The translations under genes were made by a program, and so were the position numbers. A stretch of 64,000 bases of DNA. Origin: Lingula anatina (Eukaryota > Brachiopoda > Lingulata > Lingulida > Lingulidae). Below are positions 1 through 11,870 of the stretch, one piece after another; position 1 is the first letter of the stretch; each line of letters begins with the position of its first letter. The notes below the pieces were generated by a model. It searched no databases, was not told the DNA's origin, and was given only the letters and a program-made list of their open reading frames with translations. The DNA is taken from the NCBI RefSeq assembly GCF_001039355.2, contig NW_019776137.1, positions 26,435 to 90,434 on the forward strand. Reading direction: 5' to 3'.

Positions 1-165
1 TGATAGTGAGGTGTGAATGTGTTAGATGTGATAGTGAGGTGTGAATGTGTTAGATGTGATAGTGAGGTGTGAATGTGTTAGATATGATAGTGAGGTGTGA
101 ATGTGTTAGGTGTGATAGTGAGGTGTGAATGTGTTAGATATGACAGTGAGATGTGTTAGGTGTGA
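1..165. repeat. 28-bp minisatellite
   Basis: A unit starting TGATAGTGAGGTGTGAATGT recurs every 28 bases at 1, 29, 57 and on, decaying after about five copies. It lies in an intron of the ADAM17 gene. Confidence 0.9.
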
Positions 166-392
166 CAATGAGATGTTATGCGTGACTGAGGGATGAATGT
201 GAATTGGAAAAAATTTGATGGCAGATTTAAATAGAACTTCAGGGGTCAATTTATTTATTTTATAACATGAAAGTTCACTTTTTGTTGATGATTTTATTTA
301 TCTTTATTGTTAAATGTTTTGACATTGGTTTTACTAACTTACTAATACTGATACATTTTTTGTTTTTCTTTCTTACATGATTGCAATGGCAG

Positions 393-398
393 AATTTG
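393..398 (+). CDS. ADAM17: candidate 6-nt microexon of ADAM17
   Basis: Six bases, AATTTG, lie between an AG (391-392, with a long T/C tract upstream) and a perfect donor GTAAGT at 399-404. Joined to an upstream exon ending in CATG and to the 727 exon beginning GT-CAT-AAT, they would read H-E-F-G-H-N-W-G. That exactly completes the metzincin zinc motif HExxHxxGxxH. Reading further upstream in the same frame gives AMA before EFG, which lacks the catalytic first His, so a longer exon here does not fit. This is an inference: the upstream exon is not in view. Confidence 0.45.
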
Positions 399-726
399 GT
401 AAGTCTGTTTAAAGGTAGTTTACTTTAAACTGATTTAGATTCGTTGTTTTGCTAATGTCCACTGTTCCTAAACTGAAGTTTTTGTTACTTTCTCAGTTAG
501 TAAAGTTAGTATTTTTGAAATAAAGCATACATACTTTGTTGTTGATAATTAGATGAAAATTTGATGGATTTTTGATTTGAAAAATGGTTTTGAATCAATG
601 GATATGCCATCATTTATTTCAAGCAGTCAGCTTTCATGGAACTTGTTTAGTATTTACATTGCTTATACTAACTTGCTTATTCTGACTCTTTGGATCTTAA
701 CCATGACCTTGTTTTTTTGTGTCAAG

Positions 727-3700
727 GTCATAATTGGGGCAGTGAACACGACCCAGACTCTGAGGAATGTTCTCCCAACGCCTTTAATGGCGGCAAGCAC
801 ATCATGTACACGTACTCTGTGTCAGGATATGAGAAAAACAACAAGGTAATATAACACTTAATACATATCATGTACACATACTATTGAACACTATTATTGA
901 ACTTGATCCATGTACACAAAAATGTGTTATTTTTTGTTAAGTACTGGAGTAAATTTTGGCAAGGCATAAGTTTCTTATTGATAATTGATATTTCCTTTTT
1001 GAGAAGTCTTGATATATGTGTATTCCCCTTATTGCAGATCTTCTCCCCTTGCAGTAAGAGAGCTATGGGGGAGGTGCTGAGAGCCAAGTCTGCTTCTTGT
1101 TTTGTAGGTAGGTATATGCAGTAAGAGAGCTATTGGGGAGGTGTTGAGAGGCAAGTCTGCCTCCTGTTTTGTAGGTAAGTATATGTAGTAAGACAGCTAT
1201 GGGGGAGGTACTGAGGGCCAAGTCTGTCTATTGTTTTGTAGGTAAGTATATGTAGTAAGAGAGCTATGGGGAAGGTGCTGAGAGCCAAGTCTGTCTGTTG
1301 TTTTGTAGGTAAGTATATGTAGTAAGAGAGCTATGGGGGAGGTGCTGAGAGCTAAGTCTGTCTCTTGTTTTGTAGGTAAGTATATGTAGTAAGAGAGCTA
1401 TGGGGTAGGTACTGAGAGCCAAGTCTGTCTCTTGTTTTGTAGGTAAGTATATGTAGTAAGAGAGCTATGGGGGAGGTGTTGAGAGCTAAGTTTGCCTCTT
1501 GTTTTGTAGGTGAGTTTCTGGATGATTGGGTTTTAAATGTTGAAGTAGCTAAAAAGTGCACCCATGAAAGAAATAGATCTTGTTTACCTTATTAACAAAA
1601 ATTTTTGTCCTGAAAGCTTGGTAGGAGCGTGCAGACATACAACATTAAAGACCATTTTTCAATGTTTAAGACCATTTTTAAATGAAGGAAACCATTTAGA
1701 ACGATTTTATAACAAAAGCATATATAGATAAATATACCATGTTTCACCTGAATTTCTTACTTTTTCCATGTCTGTTTCAGAGCCGTCCCAAAGTTACTGC
1801 GGCAACTACATCCGTGAGGAGAATGAAGAGTGTGATGCTGGGTTGGAGGGAAAATCAGGCACGGATCACTGCTGTACGGAATCATGCACTTTGAGACAAG
1901 GGGCACAGTGCAGGTACAGGAGGCAAAGTTGACCAGTTGAGATGTACAACATGAACAGTCTAAAAAAGTTTTCTTTTACAAATATATATTTGAAAAACTA
2001 TAAATTCATTTTTTTTTTTGATAAATTTTTTTCACAGGAAAATTAGTGCTTAAGCTATGTTATGTGTAATCCGTGCTTTGTTTTCCAGTCACATCAACCA
2101 CGCATGCTGTACACATCAGTGTGTGATTGCAGGACCAACGCAGTTGTGTGAGGCTCGCCCAGACGTCAATCTCGCCTGCGAGAAAAATGCCTACTGCAAA
2201 TATCCTTGTAATACCCATTAATCTTGTCCTTATGTTTCAAACATGTTGATTATGTGGTGAAAGTTTACACATGCCTAGCTGGGGTAGCGCTAGCAATTTT
2301 TTTTTTTGCTTAGCCAAATCACCATTTATTGGTCAATTTGTTATCAGAATGGTTATAATTTGACTAAAACAAGTCAAATCAAGCCCGTTTTGTATAACCA
2401 ATTAAGGCCAGTTTTAGCATTTGGCTAAATTGGCGAGTGTTAGCGCTACCCCAGCCTAGCTATACATGTAGTTAGAAATGGACATTTCTGCAGATAATGC
2501 AAATCTCACCTTTCTGAAATTTTATTTCTCTGTTATACTCTAGAACACAAAACCAGTAAAACATGTGATTAACTGTTCAGAATGAGTTAAATGATTAGTA
2601 TGTATTTTTTCTAAGATCATAGTTGTTTGCCTACCTTTAAACTGATAGCCAGTTTTCTCAGTACTGACCGTCCACCACCTCCAACATTATTATTGAAGTT
2701 ATTATATTATAGTAAGAACAATGAGGTTGTTTGCTGTCTTAACTGCTTTCACTGGTCTAGATAAGGACTGCCCACCACCTCCTAAGAAAGACAATGGGGA
2801 TCCTTGCTTTGACAGGTACTTGTTCTGTACACTTACTGAATATATATATACACACATGCACTGAGTATACACATGCATGTGCTCATACACGATACACATA
2901 CATTGACATGCATGAATGAAAGGGATATGGAGCGATGTTTGAATCAACAACTATCAATATGCCATTGGTTAACTAGTCACCTGATAGTGAGGAAGATTTG
3001 AAGAAATTGTACTTGCTAGATTTTGTCTGATGAAATCCTGTAGTGATTTACACAAGAAGAGAACTCCAGATAACATTGAACCTATTTGTGGATGCTTATT
3101 TAAATGTACATATAATTAATTCCTATAATTTATGTAAAATTTAAGTGTTGTACTCCTTATTCTAGAGGAAAGTGCAAAAATGGAAGATGTCAGCCATTTT
3201 GTGAGACACTTACTCCTTCTCAGATACCCTGTGTTTGTGATAAAGGTAAGCTGATATATGTTGTTATAACATGAATGTGATAAAGGTAAGCCAATATATG
3301 TTGTTATAAATATCTAGGTCACTGACCTACATGTTTCTTTTTATAAAATATCCAGGTCACTGTGACCTATATGTTTCTATTTATAAAATATTCAGGTCAC
3401 TGTGACCTACATATGTTTCTATTTATAGTGGAGGATTCCTGCCTGTGGTGCTGCCAGGCCAACTCCAGTGCAGAGTGTGTGCCATTTGTAAACCAAACCA
3501 CCAAACTGATGCTGGATCTTCCTGACGGAAAACCCTGTTTGCAGGGATATTGTGTTGGGGTAAGGGTGCATGTAAAGTGAGTTTTACTCTTCCCCTGTAG
3601 CCCTTTTACTACAGATATTTTCCTACAATTGCATATATATTATCAGCATAAAATGGTAGATTTGACCTCTGACTTCTTACCTGTGGGCAAGCAATTTGAC

Positions 3701-6700
3701 CTCAGGGCCAGTCATGTGACCTCTGACCTCTAGGTCAGCAATTTGACCTCTGGGCCAGCCATTTGACCCCCTGACCTCTAGGTCAGCCATTTGTTCTTTT
3801 GATCTCTGGGCCAGCAATTTGACCTCTGGGCCAGCCATTTGACCCCCTGACCTCTAGGTCAGCAATTTGTTCCTTTGACCTCTGGGCCAGCAATTTGACC
3901 TATGACCTCTATGCCAGCAATTTGACCTATGACCTCTGGGCCAGCCATTTGACTCCTGACCTCTAGGTCAGCAATTTGATCTCTGTGCCAGCAATTTGAC
4001 CTATGACCTCTGTGCCAGCAATTTGACCTATGACCTCTGGGTCAGCAATTTGACCTCTGACCTCTGACCCAGTTCTAGAGTTGGCAAATGAACCAAGGAA
4101 TATCCATAAAGCTCTGAAATATGTATCTTTTCCTGGACTTCATGAAAAATGTTTTTTTAACCCGGAGTCTCATTTCTACTCTCAGCTGACGACTTAAGAA
4201 ACAAGAATATTTCTGTTTGTAGGGAAGCTGTAAGCTGCAGAGAGAGTCCCTGACACAGAGATTCTGGAGGATCATTGAAGAGTTCTCTGCTGATGCCTTT
4301 GGTGAGTTTTTTATATTTACATTATGTTATTAAGTCTCTTACACAAAGTTGGGTAGTTAAAGCATTAAAGGACTCAAATTAGTTGAAAGTCATAATAACT
4401 CTTCGTTTTGGCCAAAAATACGATTTTTCTGGAAAAAACGGGAATTTTCCCGTACTTACCAATGGTCAACGACCCCATTCCTGCATTCAAAGTTAATCCA
4501 GGGTTTTTTCCTAAACGTAGTTTTTTTGTTAAAATCTCTTAAGGGATTTTAACTGACGGAGCCCTCTCGTATCGAGCGATAGTTTCTGGTGATCTGCTTA
4601 AAACCGCGGGAAAAGCAGACAACAACAACACTATATAACAATATTATAAGATTCATAAGATATGTTTGTCTTTTTGCTCAAAATACATTTATATCTACAA
4701 TGTGTGCAATTCTGGGCTTTTCGTTATCCGACGCACTGTACAAAAACTCCCAACTTACGTCTGAGGGTTTCCCGCCATGATATTTTGGTCTCGAATGGAC
4801 GCGAGAATCCGCGTGACACCTAAACGTCATTGGCAACGGATGCACTTGTCGACCGCGAAGAAAGGCATGGAAAGCCCAAGTGACAAGCACAGATTTTAGT
4901 TTTACTACAATAACAGTCGTTTTAGTGGGAAAATGCAATAGAATATATTTCCAGGCGTTGTTTACAATGTATTTCTTGCGGAATTTTGAATCTCAAAGGA
5001 AGAGTTATTATTGCTTTAAAATCAATAAAATAGTGTTTATTTTTTTGCCCGATTTGACACCAGTAATTAGTAAATGTAAAGCTAACTTCTTGCTCCTTAA
5101 TCTGTTGATTGTCCCCTAAGTTCTTTAGTTATAGTTATAATGTGAAGGTTTCTTGACAATAATTGGTAAATGTAAAGCTTTCTTACTGTTTCATAGTTTG
5201 TTTACTGTTTCATCATTTGTTTACTGTTTCACAATTTCTTTACTTTTTCACAATTTGTTTACTGTTTTATCATTTGTTTACTGTTATTATTCAGTGGAGT
5301 TCATGAGAGCCAACATAGTGGGCACAATTCTCTTCCTGTCCCTGTTCATCTGGATCCCTGCCAGCTGTGTGGTCTGGAGGATTGTGAGTACAACCAAACC
5401 TCTCTCTGTCTCTCTCTCCTCACACACACACACACGCGCACTTTCACATAAACTCTCTTTCACACATGCACATGCTCACAGTCTCTCTCTTACACACACA
5501 GGCACATACACAAATGCACTAAGAGACTAAGAAAGCAACTTCTTCATCACGTCATGAATATGCTACAGTCAGTTGTCAGTGGCTCTGTTGATAACTTGGT
5601 TTACTGTATGTATATACTATGCACATTTATAGCAATGGAGAGTTTTAGAGCCATGTGATCTCCATTTTCCAGGACAAGAAGCGTGAGGTGGAGGCTGCGG
5701 CAGAGGCAGAGTGGTTCAGACCTGAGGTAAGGTTTAACTCTCCTCCCCCTACACACCACAGCTGTGGACAGCAGGCTAACTGGATAAGACAGTATGCACT
5801 GGAAGAGGGTTAAAATATAACAGACTCCACTTTTAATCTAGTGTCTAAAAATGTGTTTATAATCTTTCTTTTCTCACTGTTTTATGCTATCTACGTTTTA
5901 ATAGTTTTTAGTTTTTTTTGGTGCACATTTTCTAGTGTTCAGTTTTTGAATTATTTTCTCTGACTTTGACCTTTGTTCAGTTAAACTATTGTTTATCTTC
6001 AGGCTGTTGAAGGAGAAAAAACGGTTAGAAAATAGTTTGCATGTGCATGATATTGTTAAAATGAACTATGATTTAATTTTTCTCTAAGAAGTAAAAGTGA
6101 AAAAAAACATAGCCACAGAATGATATAATAATGTTTGGAATGCAACATTATGAATTGAATATTTTTTTAGCTGCTTCGAGATTAAAAGAAAATCAGTTTG
6201 CTTAAACACCTTGTTATCAAAGCTGGCCTTTAGAATCTTTCCTGAGGTTTATAAAGCTTACGTGAACCTATTTGCCATGACATGGAATCAGATGAAGATA
6301 TAATTGCATGTCAAATTTCACCAAACATAGACGACATCTTCAGCTGTCATTTTCAATCCATAGTTTACTTCACTCCCACACCAATTTATTTTTACTCTTC
6401 TTCACAGACTTCATTTTTTCCTGCTTTTCTGGCTGTACAATATACTGAAAAGTGTACTGAGACTGATAATGTTCCCTGAATTAGGTTGAAAGTGGCAGCT
6501 TTGTGGCAGTTTGCAATGATATTGTATGCTACGCATAGCTTGGAGCAAATGTTAATTATAGCATGAGGATCAATTTTCATTTATCACAAAATTTCGAGTG
6601 GCTTAATTACTGTCAATAAAACATTAGAGTCTTGTAAGAGTAAAATACTTCTATGAATGCTGTAAATGATCTTTGTATATAGTACACACTGGTAAATTGA

Positions 6701-7015
6701 GGAATAATCTATTTTAAGCCTTTGAACTTTGACAGCTTCAGACATCAGATTCTATTCAGACTAATAGTTATTTGTTTTAGTCAAGTATACTTGTTCTGTT
6801 TATTTGAGCCAAAAGATAACAGTGATATCATCAACAGTTTCTAATACAAAAGAGAGCATGTTTTCATTGCTGTCAGATAACCTTGGTAACTGTTACTATT
6901 CCAGAGTGTGCGATTTGTCCCTGAGTCTCAGGCCAAGAAGATCCGCCCCACACGGCGACCACCAGGGGGCAGTGTGGTGCTTAGTTACCCAGAGATAAAA
7001 GACACCGCGGTATAG
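727..7015 (+). CDS. ADAM17: ADAM17/TACE-like metalloprotease, 3' part (11 exons)
   Basis: Membrane sheddase that cuts the ectodomains of cell-surface proteins. Exons: 727-845, 1038-1107, 1781-1913, 2089-2199, 2753-2815, 3166-3245, 3429-3559, 4223-4301, 5295-5383, 5673-5726, 6905-7015 (stop TAG 7013-7015); all phases agree, giving about 346 codons. The first exon carries GHNWGSEHD, the second half of the HExxHxxGxxH zinc site. Next come the Cys-rich disintegrin region ([15 protein letters not shown], then [12 protein letters not shown]) and the membrane-proximal region ([19 protein letters not shown]). A juxtamembrane helix ([14 protein letters not shown]) is followed by a transmembrane segment near 5310-5370 ([17 protein letters not shown]). 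All of these align by eye with human ADAM17 in order. The cytoplasmic tail is only about 55 residues, shorter than in human, and ends DTAV, a class I PDZ ligand. A 21-nt in-frame microexon at 6003-6023 is possible but has a weak donor. The prodomain and most of the catalytic domain lie upstream of the window. Confidence 0.93.
1052..1520 (+). repeat. 7 x 67-bp array copying an ADAM17 exon 3' end plus donor
   Basis: Copies start at 1052, 1119, 1186, 1253, 1320, 1387 and 1454, exactly 67 bases apart. Copy 1 is the 3' part of the functional exon 1038-1107 with its donor. Copies 2-7 repeat about 55 exon bases plus a donor (TAG followed by GTAAGT, or GTGAGT in the last). Only copy 1 has the upstream acceptor at 1037. 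Confidence 0.95.
2200..2752 (+). other. probable U12-type AT-AC intron in ADAM17
   Basis: The intron begins ATATCCTT (2200-2207), the U12 5' splice consensus. It contains TCTTAAC (2737-2743), a U12 branch-site match, 9-10 bases before a terminal CAC (AC at 2751-2752). Splicing gives Y-C-N-G-L-D-K-D-C-P, which restores the conserved Cys-x-Gly of the ADAM disintegrin region. An overlapping GT-AG alternative (2208 to 2760) keeps frame and length but gives K-Y-P-Y in place of N-G-L-D. Confidence 0.8.
2279..2455. mobile_element. MITE family A (CTGGGGTAG termini)
   Basis: Palindromic element with ends CTGGGGTAGCGCTAGC and the reverse complement GCGCTACCCCAG, flanked on both sides by CCTAG, a likely 5-bp target duplication. 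Related copies are at about 15515-15710, 18785-18970 and 63825-63985. It has no coding capacity and lies inside the AT-AC intron of ADAM17. Confidence 0.8.
3316..3408. promoter_or_regulatory. inverted AGGTCA repeats (estrogen-response-element consensus)
   Basis: AGGTCACTGTGACCT is present perfectly at 3354-3368 and 3394-3408, that is AGGTCA, three bases, TGACCT. A shortened form lies at 3316-3328. They sit in a roughly 40-bp tandem unit that runs up to the acceptor of the ADAM17 exon at 3429. The sequence match is exact; any receptor binding is inference. Confidence 0.55.
3661..4075. repeat. minisatellite rich in TGACCT/AGGTCA half-sites
   Basis: Degenerate repeats of a unit like GACCTCTGGGCCAGCAATTT fill the intron after exon 3429-3559. 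Many copies carry TGACCT, and several carry GACCTCTAGGTCA, an inverted pair. It follows the perfect inverted repeats at 3354-3408. Confidence 0.8.
4393..5012. mobile_element. non-autonomous DNA element (AATAACTCTTC termini)
   Basis: The left end reads AATAACTCTTCGTTTTGG and the right end is the complement of AATAACTCTTCCTTTGA. A diverged internally deleted copy is at about 27705-27945, and the right end recurs inverted at 55495-55625. No coding region is seen. Confidence 0.6.
5180..5290. repeat. short T-rich tandem repeat before the ADAM17 transmembrane exon
   Basis: About six copies of a unit like TTTGTTTACTGTTTCA run directly up to the acceptor at 5294. The array forms much of the polypyrimidine region of that splice site. 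Confidence 0.75.
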
Positions 7016-9110
7016 CGGGGAATGTTTTGTCATATATCACATAGACCATAGAGGATGCTGTAGAAATGAGAATCTTAAGAGGAGACGCTTACACATTCAT
7101 TATCTGCAATACAGTCAGGTATAGACAGTCATGTACAGACAGTCATGTACAGATAGTCATATATAGACAGTCATGTATAGACAGTCATGTATAGACAGTC
7201 ATGTACAGATAGTCAGGTATAGACAGTCATCTACAGACAGTCATGTACAGACAGTCATGTACAGATAGTCATATATAGACAGTCATGTACAGACAGTCAT
7301 GTACAGACAGTCATGTATAGACAGTCATATATAGACAGTCATGTACAGACAGTCATATATAGACAGTCATGTACAGACAGTCATATATAGACAGTCATAT
7401 ATAGACAGTCAGGTACAGACAGTCAGACCCAAGGAGTTAATTTGGCTTGCCACTATTTCACAACCGACACAATGCTGACAATAGACTTTAGATGAAGTGT
7501 TTTATGAAATGGTGTGCAAATGTTCTATAAGAAGCTTCACCCAACCCAGCAGCTCCACCCACCCCACCCCACCCCCACCCACAGTTAGCCCCACCCAGCC
7601 AGCCCCCCCCTTATCCTACAGCCAGCTCCACTCACCCCCCACAGCCAGCTCCACCCACCCCCCACAGCCAGCTCCAACCACCCCCCACAGCCAGCTCCAC
7701 CCACCCCCCACAGCCAGCTTCAACCACCTCCCACAGCCAGCTCCACCCACCCCCCACAGCCAGCTCCACCCATCACCTCTTCCTTGGGGCCACCTGCTGA
7801 ACTCTGGCCCCATGTGTCTCCAGTGCTTTGTTATTGCTGTGAAGTATATAAACCACCTGGTTGATAATATAAACCACCTGGTTGATAATATAAACCACCT
7901 GGTTGATAATATAAACCACCTGGTTGATAATATAAACCACCTGGTTGATAATTTCTCAGAGGTGACACAGGGAAAACTTCGAACTGAATTGTGCTGGAGT
8001 CTTTGACTCATTGTCCAACTTGGAGACTTGAATTTTTTGAAAAAACAAAATTGATCATGTTTAATGAACCAGCTTTTTGTGAATAGAATCATTATTTATA
8101 TTGGCATTATTGTCATATGAAGTAATTGTAATATATGTATTATATGGAGTATTATAAGGTTAAAACTACGCCAACTGACATAAACTAACCGGTGCAGTAT
8201 CTCCACATATACTATCAGTACTCTATATAGTGAACATATATCATCTTTTGATAGACCGTGTTATTTTGTAGCTTTAGTAGTAAAGATTTTTGTATGTGTT
8301 TAATATGGTCCTTGTCATGCACGACAGTTGATATTAACATTATTCTCATGCTTGCTTACAATTATATTTTACACTGAGTCAAGTTAATGCCCCAAGATGT
8401 ACTGTAGATAACTTTTAAATTTTTTGATACAAGTCATAAATATCTTATGTGTTCTTTGTTTCAAGCAGTTATTCACTGGAAGAACTTTAGAGAAAATTTC
8501 AATGTTGCAGAAATAGTAGCTTGTGGTATATATTTGATTTATATATATATATATATGTATTAAATTATGTCAATTAAATATGTATGAATTGTTTTAAAGT
8601 GGATGAAATAAAATTTACCAATTGTTAAGTTTTTTATACACATTTCTGATTATATATTGAATTATATAGTTTAATAATTATAACTGCATATTATTTATGA
8701 TTTTCAATGATATTGTTGACAAGTGTGTCCAGAGGTAGTTGTAGGTGGAACTCCTAAGAAAAGTCAGTTATTTAGCCAGCTATTTATAGTCTGTCCTCTC
8801 TGTCATATGTATAGGTTGTAGTTGGAAGTTTCAAGGATACATAGTTATTTAGCCAGCTATTGATAGCCTGTTCTCTCTGTCAAAGGTATAGGTTGTAGTT
8901 GGAAGTTTCAAGGATAGTCAGTTATTTAGCCAGCTATTTATTGTCAGTCCTCTCCATTAGTAACTGTTCATTAGCTGCATTTGATAAAAAAAATGAGTCA
9001 TTGTTTTCTTTACTATCTAAAATGATTTTTAAATCCAATTTTTGTTTCTATATGGATTATGTATGTGATACGTAATAATTATTACATATTGGTAATAATA
9101 AAGTCCTCCA
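7016..9110 (+). other. ADAM17 3' UTR and flanking minisatellites
   Basis: No gene is seen. It contains a 14-bp array around ACAGTCATGTACAG (about 7118-7427), a C-rich repeat with CCCACAGCCAGCTCCA (about 7545-7775), a 21-bp array of five copies starting TATAAACCACCTGG (7847-7952), and a 78-bp repeat of 2.5 copies (8765-8960). AATAAA signals at 8607-8612 and 9097-9102 are candidate polyadenylation sites. Open frames across the arrays are by-products of the repeats. Confidence 0.75.
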
Positions 9111-9261
9111 TTTCTCCGTGATGTTACTGGTGATTGATTTAACCCCCAATATTCTGTTTATCAAAATATAATTAAAAAACCCTGAAGTGCAACCCTTTTG
9201 TCTTAAAAGATTTAGTCAGACAAGCTCAAACTGGTATTGTGTTAGGGACTAATCAGAACAA

Positions 9262-9540
9262 GTTATGTTAACCTAGCTGTGCCAAACTAACTCAATGGGG
9301 TCCCCTACTTAATGCAATCAGATTAATACTTACACACCTCCTCAATTCCAACATGTTATGTTAACCTAGCTGTGCCAAACTAACTCCATGGGGTCCCCTA
9401 CTTAATGCAATCAGATTAATACTTACACACCTCCTCAATTCCAACATGTTATGTTAACCTAGCTGTGCCAAACTAACTCCATGGGGTCCCCTACTTAATG
9501 CAAACAGATTAATACTTACACACCTCCTCAAATCCAACAG
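9262..9540. repeat. 3 x 93-bp tandem repeat
   Basis: Copies begin GTTATGTTAACCTAGCTGTG at 9262, 9355 and 9448. They lie between the convergent 3' ends of ADAM17 and PTDSS1. Confidence 0.9.
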
Positions 9541-9618
9541 ACTCGTACAATCGGCAGCTTCTCTGTATTCTACTCAATGCAAGGAAAAGAAACGCACCAG
9601 CATCTTGAATTTTGAAGA

Positions 9619-11870
9619 TTTATTTCTTAAAAAATCACATCTCACACAACAAGTATGATAAACTGTCAAAGAAAAAGAATAATACTGGCAAACCTCTCTT
9701 ACTTCGAGTAAGATAACAAATTAAAGCAGACAGTTGTCAACAATAACTAAATACAGACATTACTTCTAGTTCTAATAACACTGGGATGTCATGGCAAGCC
9801 AATGTTATCTTACGCAGGTGCGTGCGTGCATGTGTGTGTAGACGAAAACATATATCAGCTGCTGGACTATACCAGTATGTCTATCTCGTGAGCCTTCCCA
9901 AATGTCAGTATATTCGATATAAACTTTAGAAAATGGAGCATGCCTTGTGTTCTGAGCGTCATGGTGTTAAACATGCCTTACTGTAATACAATGAGATTTT
10001 AAATAAATGAACCTGAATAAAAGCTGGTTAGAATTCTCACAATCTGTGCAGGACACCTAACACAATGTGTTCACACCCAACACAATGTGGTCACAGTTAA
10101 CACAATGTATTCACACCCAACACAATGTGGTCACATCCAACACAATGTGGTAACACCCAACACAATGTGGTCACATCCAACACAATGTGGTAACACCCAA
10201 CACAATGTGGTCGCATCCAACACAATGTGGTCACACCAAACACAATGTGGTCACAGTTAACACAGTGTGTTCACACCTAACACAATGTGGTCACATCTAA
10301 CACAATGTGGTCATCTTAGATGCAAGAGATGAAAATAAAGCTAGAATGTGAATGCTACGTCCAAAATTAATACAATGCCCCACACTTACACAGCTGTAAC
10401 TATGCATATTATTGGCAATATAAACTGAGATTTACAAAGTTTACAAATGTCTTGATTAATACCTAACTTTGCTATTGATTTTAAAGGTTATACTTTGATA
10501 TAATTGTGATCGTCCATTGTTGCAATTTTACAAACGTGCTTCCTCCATTCAGAAAAAAAGACACAAAAAGGACCAACTGTGGCCCCTATACAACAAGTTA
10601 TGTACAAGTTTGACTAACAAATTGGCCACATATCAGTGCATGGACATGTAACTGTTACAGCAAGTGAATTCTAGGCTGTATTTAGAACATTGAGCTAACT
10701 AGTACAGGGACCAAATATGGTCGACCCACTTGAATACTTCCCCACGGGATATCTATTTAGTGTCTGTTAGAAGACAAGACGGTAAGCTTTGCCATATTTG
10801 ACCCTCAGACTAGTTAGTCCCCTATTCTGAATGGAGCCTTAGAGTAGCAACTGTCTTTGTGATGACCATTACCTGGTGACTGCCTGTGTCACCTTCCACT
10901 AGGACAGGCAGTGAGACATTTCTGAGATCAGATTGTCACATCAGTATCACACTGAAGACTAAGTAATTCTCATTCTTTAATATCATGGTCACGCCCCTCA
11001 TTGGGGAGTTAAATAGAACGCTCGTTGTTCAGGGTATAATTGATGAACAGGACAGTTATATGAATCAAGTCACAGACTACACTACACTGACTTGACAGAT
11101 ATGATATGGAACACTACGGAAACTTTGACAAAAAAAGTCAATTTAGATGTGGTCAAGTGAAAGATGTCAAAGTTCAGCACTAAGCACAATCAACAACACA
11201 GGATTGAGCTGTCTTCTAACTACACTGGTTACAATGAAATTATGTTGGTGTGTACACAGTTAAATTTATTTCTTACCATAGAAGTTCCCTGCCTTTAAAT
11301 TAATGAGCAAAATCAACAAATAAGTGAAATGAAAAACTTCACATTCATCTCCTCAGCTGTATAGTAACTGTTTGAAATCAACAACTAACTGTAACAAAGT
11401 TATTCAGTACAGATATACTGAAGTATGATCATAATAAAGGCCTTCCCACTACCTCATATCTTAACACTTGTACCTAGTTCTTAATTGTTCATGTAGAAAA
11501 TGAAACACGTATATATCAACATGTGACCTCTTCATTCAGAACCTATCTGTCACATGACTTTTCTTAACTATCTGGAGGCCTAATGGGGTTTTCATAATAC
11601 ATTTAATTAAAACATGCAGCTTAAAAATGAGCTGGTCTGACTGTGTTATCAACATGTCACATGACTTAGTCACATGTTCAGATCACATGACCTAAACCTA
11701 AGTCTCAAGCTAAAAAATTCAATGTAAACTAATACTGCACATCACTGTCCCATTTTGGCATGTGGACCAGCGCTGGTTCTGGCAAGATCTGAAGAAGACT
11801 GTTCAGTTTTAGATCATTTGGGACAGATATACATCCCTTAATGCAACACATCATCTAAGCTGCCATTATG
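9619..11870 (-). other. PTDSS1 3' UTR and downstream region
   Basis: TTTATT at 9619-9624 is an AATAAA signal on the minus strand, so the PTDSS1 3' UTR may reach here. It holds a 20-bp array of about 13 copies around CACAATGTGGTCACACC (10048-10315). It also holds a palindromic MITE at about 10665-10845 (arms GACCAAATATGG and CCATATTTGACC), which is related to the element at 55675-55855. No coding region is seen. Confidence 0.6.

Noticed and set aside
7847-7952. Five regular 21-bp direct repeats, CRISPR-like spacing
   Set aside because: The units are contiguous with no spacers, in an animal genome; this is a minisatellite.
7497-8092. Open frames of 158-169 residues on both strands
   Set aside because: They run through C-rich and 21-bp minisatellites (NHLVDNI-type repeats), and both strands are open for the same reason. 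They lie downstream of the ADAM17 stop codon.
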